Shown here piece by piece: positions 13,154 through 21,810 of a DNA stretch of 64,000 bases. The translations under genes and the position numbers were made by a program. Source of the stretch: Vanilla planifolia (lineage: Eukaryota > Streptophyta > Magnoliopsida > Asparagales > Orchidaceae). The stretch spans positions 4,483,153 to 4,547,152 of the forward strand of contig CM043868.1 of assembly GCA_023846275.1 (NCBI GenBank), read 5' to 3'. The notes under the pieces were generated by a model. That model made no database searches. It was not told the DNA's origin and saw only the letters and a program-made list of their open reading frames with translations. Within the stretch, counting starts at the first letter, position 1. The number at the start of each line of letters is the position of its first letter.

Positions 13154-13878
13154 ATGATGATATATATACATATATATATATACGATTGATATAATAAATA
13201 TATATAATAATAATTTTTTGTTTTTTTTAAAATAGTAATTCCTTCTCCTATCCCCATGCCCATTGCAAAAGCTAGGTGTCGAGTTCAGGGGCCAGTTAGA
13301 AAATTTGACAAAGCTCATTTCACTAGTGATGAGGGTTATGAGTACCATTAAAATACTTATGGAAAGAATGAAAAAGGAGTTGGTATGGTGATAAGGATAT
13401 GTGAGTACGTAATCCATTGTTTGTGCTTTTTGCTTTTGATTTCTCTAATTTTTGATAATATAAGATGGAATTTGGTTTAATTAAGATGCTACTCAGATAT
13501 TAGGTTGATGGTACCTAATATCTCTAAAGTTTTTCAAGCTAGGGTTTTGAGAAAAAATTCGAGAGAAAGTGCTTAAACAGAGAGAAAGAGAAAATTCATA
13601 AATTTGAAGTAAGTTGTACAATGAATTAAAAAACTTGGTAAATTAAAATTTTATAATTTTTTTTACATTAGACTAAAATAAATGTTGCTTGATAAGTTAA
13701 AATGAGAAACAAAGAATTTGACTAGCAATAAAGGAAGACATAAAAATGAGAAAACTTGAGGATGAAGATCTTTAGAAGTTGGTTGTGAATCACAATAAAA
13801 GAAAAAATGGAGAATTTGCATCAAAGTAATCCCTAAAGTTTCAAATAGATAAACCTAATAAAATTATGATGCATATAA
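13154..13878. mobile_element. 725-bp insertion in gypsy 3' LTR
   Basis: The segment is absent from the 5' LTR and is flanked by TTAAT on both sides (13149-13153 and 13879-13883), consistent with a 5-bp target duplication. No terminal inverted repeats are evident. It is less AT-rich near 13240-13340. There the plus strand reads RKFDKAHFTSDEGYEYH before a stop, which reminds me of the start of proteins annotated in plants as putative transposon proteins, but I cannot confirm this. A GAGAGAAAG-rich stretch near 13560-13590 looks like transcribed leader sequence. It could be a truncated retroelement or a captured fragment. Confidence 0.55.
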
Positions 13879-14104
13879 TTAATTTTTTATACAATTATTA
13901 TATTAAGATTCTCAGATATAAATCATCACTTTCTTTATATACTATATATTACATAATTTGTTGACATAACATATGCAAGAATATTATATTCATTCATGAT
14001 TGATGTTGCATTGTAGACTTGGCATACTATTGTATGCCTCTAATAAAAAATTGGTAAGAAAGTGAATATTAAAAATGCTATATGAAGTAAATTAAATAGT
14101 ATGC

Positions 14105-14146
14105 ATATATATATATATATATATAGATATATATATATATATATAC

Positions 14147-14178
<32 letters not shown>

Positions 14179-14183
14179 GTGTG

Positions 14184-14214
<31 letters not shown>

Positions 14215-14230
14215 ATGTGTGTACGTGTGC
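14105..14230. repeat. Compound (AT)n/(GT)n microsatellite in gypsy 3' LTR
   Basis: AT tracts broken by GTATGT units pass into a run of about nine GT units. It sits at the same LTR position as 8141-8222. Open frames of 60-70 codons on the minus strand here are translations of the repeat (Tyr-Ile-Tyr-Ile and Thr-His-Thr-His) and are not genes. Confidence 0.95.
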
Positions 14231-15745
14231 AAATATGTGCTTGCATTCATAACTTATAATAATCAACTTATAGGTGAAACTTCTTATGCATTATGGTAAA
14301 GATAGATAAAAGAAAAGTGAATAAAAGAATATTAGTTTTAAGCCCAAAATCCTATAAAAATAAATAATGTTAAAAATATTTTTCCCCTTTGGTCTTACCC
14401 CATAATGCTTCTTTTTATGTGATTTAGTGGCTACCACTAGTGTGATATTGCAAAATTGGTACCATTGGCATAGGACATCTATGATTGAGTTTTCTATTAT
14501 GTGATTAGGAGCTACTACTTGTTATGTAATCTAGTGACTGTGGTTTATAGTGATGATGTATATATATGTCGATTGTTATGTGATTTAGTGATTATTGATT
14601 GCTAAGTGATCTAGTTGTATTGGTATCATTAACATAAAATCTCAATGATTGAGCTTCTTATTATATGATTAAGAGTTGTCACTTATTGTGTAATTTGGTG
14701 GGTACCACTTTTATGTGATCTGACTATTGAGGTATATAGTGATGATGTAAATATATGTTATTTGTTGTAAGGTCTAGGAGTAACTACTTGCTATATGATC
14801 TTATAGTAGTTACGATGAGATGTGTTACGAGATATAGTCGTTATAAAAAATTAGGACTTTTTTTATTTAAAAGAATTTTGAATGCAAAATAAGAAAAACT
14901 AGGGTTGAATCAATTTTCATGAACAAGTTTAGTTATAAGTATTTATGCAAAATATTTGTAAGAAAAGAAAAAGAGGATATTAAAATTGTTGTACTCCAAA
15001 GATTAAAGGTTATAGTATGTTTTGCATTATATTTCAAAAAAATTTATATGCTTACAGAGTTGTAGAGACCTGAGTTCTCTTCTCTTGATGTCACATATAT
15101 TTTCATAATGTTTGAGATCAAATGTATTCTATTTCATATTTATTTTCATATGAATTCATTTAGTTATTATTTTATCTTCTGAGTTTTTATACTCACTCTT
15201 TTACTTTCATTACAAAATGTGACATAATACACACTAAATGGGGACATTTAAAGATACCAAAGTATGTATTAAGAACTTAAAGTGAGTTACTTTGTAGATG
15301 ATAATATTATTATAAATTTTGTTATATATTTCTCATATATGAGCTTTTGAGGACTTTATTACATGGGTTCTCTTTTGTGTTAATATGATTCTACTATGAT
15401 GATGTTGTGTTTGTCATGAATCAATGATTATGATTTTACAATGATATTATGTTTTAGTAATAATTTATTTATTTGATATATGTTATTATTATTGCATAGT
15501 TGAAAATTAACTATATCATAGATGAAAACTGATAGTTTCTAGAGGAAGTTGTGTTCATTTGTTTTTTGAAATCTAAATCTTTTTTGATAAAAAATTTGAA
15601 TTATTACATAATTAGGAGAGTATTTGATCATCATTTCTCACTTGTATAAGACTTTTCTGTCCTCTTAAAGCATTAACTCTATTCATTCCTCAAATATTTT
15701 TAATTTGAAAGGAATAAAGAATTAATGGACTGGCGAAGTGTGATA

Positions 15746-17143
15746 ATTAAGGCCAATATTTCTAGAGATTTTTGAAAAAGTAATGATGTCTAGCACTCAA
15801 GCAAAGTCAGAAGAGAAAAGAAAAAGAAAAAAAATGTATTTCGAGAGACTTGAAAAGATTACCACTTTTTAAGCAAGGTTCAAAGTCAGCTTAAGAGTAA
15901 AAAAGAGAAAAGTAACAAAGATTTAAACTTTAGTGAGGCCATTACAAAAGAAAGTAAGAGTTAGAAAACTTATATTTTATGCATATGATTAAATGGTTAT
16001 TGTTTGTAGGTTAGAGACCTTCAAATTAATATATTTTTAGTAAAACTTGAAGATGTATGCTTAAACTAGTTATGTTGAAGGTTGATCCTAGATGTGTGAT
16101 GTTAGCTGAGAGAACGGAATATTTAATGTTGACCTCTCATGATAAATTTTGGAATGTTGATTTTTCTTGTTGCAAATGTATAAGATATGTTGAATTTCAC
16201 AAAAGTGATATGACATTATATTACATTATTAACCCTTAGCCATGATGCTTTATTTGATGATAACAAATCTTAAGTATTTCTAATAAATTTGTTTAAATAT
16301 AATTTTAGATAATTGATGCTTGTGTTTATGAGAGAACATGAAGAAAAAGTGCAAAGGTGAAATCCTATGAAAATAATTTCTAACGAAAGGAAAACACTAA
16401 GAGATCTATTTTAAATTTAATTTTAAGTATTTTAATTTTAATTTAATTAAACAATTAAGCATGATTAAAGTATTTATTAAAAGATACAAATTACATTAAA
16501 ATTAATTGTCTTAAAAAATATATACATTTTTAATATTTTTGGTCTAACTTATCTTGACCATCAGTTTACCTCAATTAGATCTTTTATAATTTTCATTAAT
16601 TAATTACAAAAAATATATTATAGTAGTATAAACTTATTAGTAAACAAAGTTTAAAATTTCCTAAAATATTAACCCATTCACTACAATATCCTACTTTGGA
16701 TAAGATAATGTGCAGTTAACTGGTCAATTAATAAGTCAAAAAATTAGTCCCAAACAGAGTTGAAAGTGTGTTAGAATAGATTAGTTAATCTCAAATCCAT
16801 AAATCAAGTATAATGCATCACTGGTTGAATAGGTTGTGACCTCTTGAGAAAACCAAGAGGCAACCAACCCTGAATAGGCTATCTTAGGTGAAGATGTAAA
16901 GCATTAAAATAAAAATATCCTTGTTACCCTTTGCAATGTGGGACTGAAATAAAGATTTGTTTTTGCACAATCTGCTTTCGAATTACAAGAGTTACAAATC
17001 GTACCATATCATGATCACATGGTCTATGTCTACTCTATGAGTAGGATTGAAAATTAGTCATTCGATTACGATTTAGAACTAACGGTCTTGATCAAATCTT
17101 GTTTCTATGCAATCCCACTCAAATCTTATTTGTTTGATCACGT
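15746..17143. other. Intergenic, no gene recognised
   Basis: Up to about 16700 this is AT-rich with no clear feature. From about 16830 to 17143 it is less AT-rich, and a direct echo of this texture continues on the far side of the Sirevirus insertion (28722-28770). The young element therefore landed in one coherent stretch, perhaps another repeat. A 60-codon plus-strand frame at 16057-16239 has no recognisable motif and I do not call it a gene. Confidence 0.4.
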
Positions 17144-17148
17144 AATAC
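17144..17148. repeat. Target-site duplication, left copy (AATAC)
   Basis: AATAC lies immediately before the TG that opens the left LTR and is repeated exactly at 28717-28721 after the CA that closes the right LTR. A 5-bp duplication is usual for copia integrase. It shows that the outer LTR pair belongs to one integration event. Confidence 0.93.
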
Positions 17149-17740
17149 TGAAGTGATTCGTGCTAAAGAAATCCCACAAGAGGGGGGGTGAATTGTGTAT
17201 TTAAATTCTTATAATTTCCGAAATTAAATTTAAAAGACTTTAAGCAAAAGTAAAGAATATTGAACACACAAATTTTCAAGTGGTTCGACTCAAAACCGAG
17301 TCTACGTCCACCCCCAACCGGTGTTGAGAAAAATCCACTAAATTCTCCGATTACAAGTGAGGTTTTTCTTACGGTTCACCTCGAACCTACTTGGGATTTT
17401 TATTATGGCTAATCCCAAACCTACTTGAGTTTTTACTGGGCTCAACTCAAACCCGGGGCTTTAGCACAAACGCCGGGACGCCCTTGCCCCAAAACAAAAA
17501 TACGAAAAATTGGCAAATGACTTAAGAAAAATTGGAGAAAAGAGGATGCACACACAATCGTCGAATTAGAGGGATAGAGATTTAGAAATGATTGAAAAAC
17601 CTCTAATTCCACTAGCTATCTTGCCGCTTTGCTTCTAGAGCTCGAATGCGCCGATTTTGCTCGGATGCTTGTGTTTGAGATCTGAAAATCTTTTTAAACA
17701 ATTTAGTAAAGGTTAAAACTAAAAAATACATAATTTTTCT

Positions 17741-17749
17741 ATATTTATA
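17741..17749 (-). promoter_or_regulatory. Putative TATA box of left LTR
   Basis: The minus strand reads TATAAATAT here, in a short AT-rich stretch just downstream of the GC-rich U3 repeats. Transcription would start about 25-35 bases lower, near 17710. The same sequence is at 27372-27380 in the right LTR, where it would drive the genomic RNA. The truncated middle LTR lacks it. Confidence 0.55.
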
Positions 17750-17852
17750 GAGCTCAGATTTTAGCTCTAAAAACACCCCCAACGGCTCCAAAAATTAATT
17801 AGCCGTTTGGGCAACGGACGGAAAGCAGCCACCGTCCGATCCGGGCCCAAAA

Positions 17853-18148
17853 ACGAACGGCGCAGACTGTTTACGCATTTTACCGTTCGGGCTTAATCCA
17901 GAGCGTTGGATCCGGGCGGACTTGATCTGAGCCATTAGATCCCGCGCGCTGAACGAACGGCGTTGATTGACCTCGCGAAACAGCCGTTCGAATTTACTCT
18001 CGCCCGTTGGATCTGGGCGGGCTTGATCTGCGCCATTGGATTGCGCGCTGAACGAACGGCGCTGATTAGCCTCGCGAAACAGCCGTTAGAATTTACTCTC
18101 GCCCGTTGGATCTAGGCGGGCTTGATCTGCGCCTTTGGATCCGGCCGA
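17853..18148. repeat. Three ~99-bp GC-rich tandem units in U3
   Basis: Units begin near 17853, 17951 and 18050. Each contains GAACGG or GAACGAACGGCG, a CCGTT block, then CGTTGGATC, GGGCGG and CTTGATCTG. The first unit is the most diverged. The block recurs in the right LTR (about 27482-27775) and in part in the middle LTR. Tandem U3 repeats often hold enhancer elements, but that function is inferred here. Confidence 0.85.
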
Positions 18149-18295
18149 AGTTATAAGGTGGGATTTTTTAGTCCCACACTGCAGAAGCGAATTCAGCGCA
18201 CCTCTTTATAACGAATTTTCGTCGTTTAACGTTCGAGCCACTTTGGGGCCGGCTCCCCCCTTCCTTGACCGGGATTTCATCACCTGGTTCGGGTT

Positions 18296-18437
18296 GACTT
18301 AGCCAAGCATTTGTTCATTGACTGTTGACCGCGCTGCAGTTTGACCTAGCCGAGCTCCTTTGGGCGGTCTTGGCTTAGCCAGGCACTGTCCATTTGACTG
18401 TTGACCAGCTCTAGCCGAGCTCCTCTCGGCGTGCTTT
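18296..18437. repeat. Two ~75-bp tandem units in U3
   Basis: Both units carry a CTTAGCCA block, GACTGTTGACC, and CTAGCCGAGCTCCT, with several differences and a short gap in the second unit. Copies lie at about 20814-20955 and 27926-28068 in the other LTRs. The middle copy has lost one base in CTAGCCGAG. Confidence 0.75.
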
Positions 18438-19085
18438 GGGTCCAGGCTAGGTTTAGCCTTTTCGGGTCAACCAAATGTTTATTTTTTAAATTAAATTTTT
18501 AATTTCTAAAAGACCTGGACGGGCTGTTTTGGCGCCGGGTCGACCCGCCCATTGCTACAGTACATTTTCCAGAGACTTCGGCTGTTTTAGGGTATTTTTG
18601 ACGAATTTTTTAGCCAAAAATTTGACTATAAGTGTATAAAAATAATTTTGTATTCTTATAGTATTATAAGTTAATTAAGTGGCTATGAAAAGAAATTCGT
18701 AGAAAACGATTCCAAAATAATATTAAAAAATCAAATACCCATGTCTATACATTTTGTCAAATATGCTTGGCCCAAAAATCAAAATTCAGTATTAAATAAT
18801 TTTATAATATTTTTAAATGTTAATACTACTAGTGTGCCTCATAATCTCAAAGTTTGGACATATCAAATTCAAGAAAAAATAAAAAGAAATTCAATTATAA
18901 AAAATCTTGCGCATGTCTCAAAATTCCTTGAAGTATGCCATGACCTCAAGGACCTTAGAGACCATTATTTTAGACATCTAAAATACATGGCTTGATTTAA
19001 TTAATTATTAACAATTTTACTTAAAATCAAGCCCAAATAAAATATACACATTTATGCTTGACTCATCAAACACAAGGGTGTAACA

Positions 19086-19293
19086 ATCTCCCCCTTTTGA
19101 TGATGGCAAGACATAAATGTAAAAGAATAAGTGTATTAAAATACAATTCATAGGGATAAAAATATGCTCCCCTTATCTTGATAAGTGTATTAAAATACAA
19201 TTCATAGGGATAAAAATGTGCTCCCCCTATCTTGATGCTCCCGCTCACTTCTAACTATTCTCCCCCTTTGACACCATCAAAAGGAAATACACC
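19086..19293 (-). other. 3' non-coding region with four polypurine tracts
   Basis: On the minus strand this stretch between the pol stop and the LTR holds four purine runs containing GGGGAG or GGGGGAG. They are at 19260-19281 (after CATCAAA), 19221-19230, 19167-19175 and 19088-19105, the last directly abutting the LTR and therefore the likely plus-strand primer. The middle two lie in a 54-bp direct repeat (19127-19180 and 19181-19234). Multiple polypurine tracts are a known Sirevirus trait. The 60-codon minus-strand frame here is a translation of the repeat, not a gene. Confidence 0.8.
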
Positions 19294-20446
19294 CTAAACA
19301 ATGTGTAATATTCCTAATTGTGCCCTCAATATTTGAAATTGCTCCGAAGGTAAGGGTTTGGTAAAAATATCAGCCAATTCAAGTTTAGTGGAGACATATT
19401 CCAATTCTACTAATCCTTTGGCTACTTGGTCTCTAATAAAATGATATCTAACATCTATGTGCTTAGTCCTAGAGTGATGAACTTGATTTTTAGCTAAGGC
19501 TAATGCACTTGTGTTATCAATTCTAATAGGTATATGTGTGACTTCTAAACCATAGTCTTGCAGTTGTTGTCTTAACCATAGTACTTGAGCAACACAACTA
19601 CCAGCTGCAACATATTCCGCTTCGGTTGTTGATAGGGCTATACAATTTTGTTTTTTACTTGACCATGAAACAAGACAGTGTCCTAATAATTGACATGTTC
19701 CTGATGTGCTCTTTCTATCCACTCTAGATCCCCCAAAATCTGAGTCTGTATAGCCAACTAGCTCACAAGAGAGTTCATTTCTAGGATACCATAATCCTAG
19801 TGTCATGGTTCCCTTCAAATATTTGAAAATCACTTTAACACCTTTCAAATGACTTTCCTTTGGATTTGCTTGGAACCTAGCACATAATCCAACACTAAAT
19901 AAAATGTCAGGTCTACTCGCTGTAAGGTATAATAAAGATCCTATAAGTCCTCTATAGAATTTTTGATCTATTGCTTTCCCTTGTTCATCTAGATCTAAGT
20001 GAATGGATTGATTCATGGGAATTTTTCTAGTTTTCATATTCTCATATCCATATTTTTTAAATAATTCTTTTACGTATTTTGTTTGAGAAATGAATATACC
20101 ATCCTTTAGTTGTTTTATTTGTAACCCTAAGAAGAAATTTAGTTCACCCATCATGCTCATTTCAAATTCCTTAGTCATGAGATCTCCAAATTCTTTACAC
20201 ATTTCTTCTTTTGTACTACCAAAAATAATATCATCAACATAAATTTGAACAATTAATAAATCATCTCCTAATGACTTTAGAAATAATGTAGTATCCGATT
20301 TACCTTTTCTAAAGTCACTATCTACTAGATAGTTACTCAACCTATGATACCATGCACGTGGAGCTTGCTTAAGGCCGTAAAGAGCTTTCTTAAGCTTATA
20401 AACATAATCACCTTGTGCATGATTCTCAAAACTTGGGGGTTGTTCT
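19294..20446 (-). pseudogene. Truncated reverse transcriptase/RNase H (duplicate copy)
   Basis: This is a second copy of the 3' part of copia pol, open from the duplication join to the stop at 19294. It keeps the segment after the first catalytic Asp: the [15 protein letters not shown] region, the YVDD active-site motif, the connection region, and RNase H with YTDSD, STTEAEY and the [10 protein letters not shown] block. It has lost protease, integrase and the N-terminal half of reverse transcriptase including the first catalytic Asp, and has no start codon of its own. Compared with 21811-22963 I see G-to-D, A-to-V and F-to-L changes and a few silent ones. It is not functional alone. It would be transcribed only as a 3' appendage of the element RNA. 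Confidence 0.9.
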
Positions 20447-21602
20447 GAGCCATTAGATCCTGCGCGCTGAACGAACGGCGTTGATTGACCTCGCGAAACA
20501 GCCGTTCGAATTTACTCTCGCCCGTTGGATCTGGGCGGGCTTGATCTGCGCCATTGGATTGCGCGCTGAACGAACGACGCTGATTAGCCTCGCGAAACAG
20601 CCGTTAGAATTTACTCTCGCCCGTTGGATCTAGGCGGGCTTGATCTGCGCCTTTGGATCCGGCCGAAGTTATAAGGTGGGATTTTTTAGTCCCACACTGC
20701 AGAAGCGAATTCAGCGCACCTCTTTATAACGAATTTTCGTCGTTTAACGTTCGAGCCACTTTGGGGCCGGCTCCCCCCTTCCTTGACCGGGATTTCATCA
20801 CCTGGTTCGGGTTGACTTAGCCAAGCATTTGTTCATTGACTGTTGACCGCGCTGCAGTTTGACCTAGCGAGCTCCTTTGGGCGGTCTTGGCTTAGCCAGG
20901 CACTGTTCATTTGACTGTTGACCAGCTCTAGCCGAGCTCCTCTCGGCGTGCTTTGGGTCCAGGCTAGGTTTAGCCTTTTCGGGTCAACCAAATGTTTATT
21001 TTTTAAATTAAATTTTTAATTTCTAAAAGACCTGGACGGGCTGTTTTGGCGCCGGGTCGACCCGCCCATTGCTACAGTACATTTTCCAGAGACTTCGGCT
21101 GTTTTAGGGTATTTTTGACGAATTTTTTAGCCAAAAATTTGACTATAAGTGTATAAAAATAATTTTGTATTCTTATAGTATTATAAGTTAATTAAGTGGC
21201 TATGAAAAGAAATTCGTAGAAAACGATTCCAAAATAATATTAAAAAATCAAATACCCATGTCTATACATTTTGTCAAATATGCTTGGCCCAAAAATCAAA
21301 ATTCAGTATTAAATAATTTTATAATATTTTTAAATGTTAATACTACTAGTGTGCCTCATAATCTCAAAGTTTGGACATATCAAATTCAAGAAAAAATAAA
21401 AAGAAATTCAATTATAAAAAATCTTGCGCATGTCTCAAAATTCCTTGAAGTATGCCATGACCTCAAGGACCTTAGAGACCATTATTTTAGACATCTAAAA
21501 TACATGGCTTGATTTAATTAATTATTAACAATTTTACTTAAAATCAAGCCCAAATAAAATATACACATTTATGCTTGACTCATCAAACACAAGGGTGTAA
21601 CA
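20447..21602 (-). repeat. Truncated middle LTR (U3 only)
   Basis: It matches 17929-19085 of the left LTR with four differences by my count, and fewer LTR-specific variants are shared with the right LTR. It lacks the TATA box, R and U5. It should neither start nor polyadenylate the element transcript. Its outer end is the duplication join; its inner end is the normal TG next to the polypurine tract. Confidence 0.92.
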
Positions 21603-21810
21603 ATCTCCCCCTTTTGATGATGGCAAGACATAAATGTAAAAGAATAAGTGTATTAAAATACAATTCATATGGATAAAAATATGCTCCCCTTATCTTGATA
21701 AGTGTATTAAAATACAATTCATAGGGATAAAAATGTGCTCCCCCTATCTTGATGCTCCCGCTCACTTCTAACTATTCTCCCCCTTTGACACCATCAAAAG
21801 GAAATACACC
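21603..21810 (-). other. Second copy of the polypurine region
   Basis: This duplicate of 19086-19293 holds the same four purine runs and 54-bp direct repeat, with one substitution seen (near 21669). During reverse transcription both this tract and the one at 19088-19105 could in principle prime plus-strand synthesis. Only the latter abuts a complete LTR. Confidence 0.8.

Larger units (their letters stand above)
7547..15745 (+). mobile_element. Degenerate Ty3/gypsy LTR retrotransposon
   Basis: Two long, diverged direct repeats (7547-9758 and 12797-15745) enclose about 3.0 kb. A degenerate tRNA-Met primer-binding site follows the left repeat, and integrase plus C-terminal pol remnants lie before the right one. 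The five bases outside are GTTAA on the left and ATTAA on the right, so four of five match a target duplication. Pol reads in the plus direction with many stops and frameshifts. The interior is shorter than the roughly 4.5 kb usual for the family. I could not find a clear reverse transcriptase, so internal deletion is likely. The element is dead. LTR edges are accurate to a few bases only. Confidence 0.8.
12797..15745 (+). repeat. 3' LTR of the gypsy relic, with internal insertion
   Basis: It starts TGTGACA and ends GTGTGATA, matching the left LTR ends. It is about 740 bases longer than the left copy, nearly all explained by the insertion at 13154-13878. It carries its own microsatellite and the same ~165-bp sub-repeat. 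Confidence 0.75.
17149..19085 (-). repeat. 3' LTR (left) of the Sirevirus
   Basis: On the plus strand it runs from TGAAGTG to TGTAACA. By eye it differs from the right LTR at roughly two dozen positions, just over 1%, plus a shorter G run (7 versus 10) near 17181. The middle of the LTR (about 17780-18560) is strikingly GC-rich and contains two tandem-repeat blocks; the rest is AT-rich. The putative TATA box at 17741-17749 divides it into a U3 of about 1.35 kb and an R-U5 of about 0.56 kb. Confidence 0.95.
17929..20446. repeat. Tandem duplication, copy 1 (2,518 bp)
   Basis: This copy contains the U3 part of the left LTR, the polypurine region, RNase H and the C-terminal part of reverse transcriptase. 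It is followed directly by copy 2. The join at 20444-20446 carries TCT, present at both original breakpoints (17926-17928 in the LTR and 22961-22963 in the reverse transcriptase). I count about 13 differences between the copies, one of them a single-base deletion in copy 2. Confidence 0.93.

Noticed and set aside
14040-14266. Minus-strand frames rich in Tyr-Ile and Thr-His
   Set aside because: They translate the AT/GT microsatellite.
17270-17330. tRNA-like GGTTCGACTC text in the LTR
   Set aside because: No cloverleaf arms can be formed around it, and it lies in R-U5 of the LTR in both copies.
18160-18182. Short hairpin GTGGGA..TCCCAC as a terminator
   Set aside because: It is a small palindrome inside U3, not at a transcript end, and bacterial-type terminators are not expected in plant nuclear DNA.
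18741-18995. 84-codon plus-strand frame inside the Sirevirus LTR, also at 21258-21512 and 28372-28626
   Set aside because: It is antisense to the element and has no recognisable motif. Its similarity in three places only reflects recent duplication of the LTR, and the few changes include amino-acid changes.
19066-19248. 60-codon minus-strand frame with a repeated peptide, also at 21583-21765
   Set aside because: It is a translation of the 54-bp direct repeat and overlaps the LTR edge and polypurine tracts. The internal peptide repeat follows from the DNA repeat.
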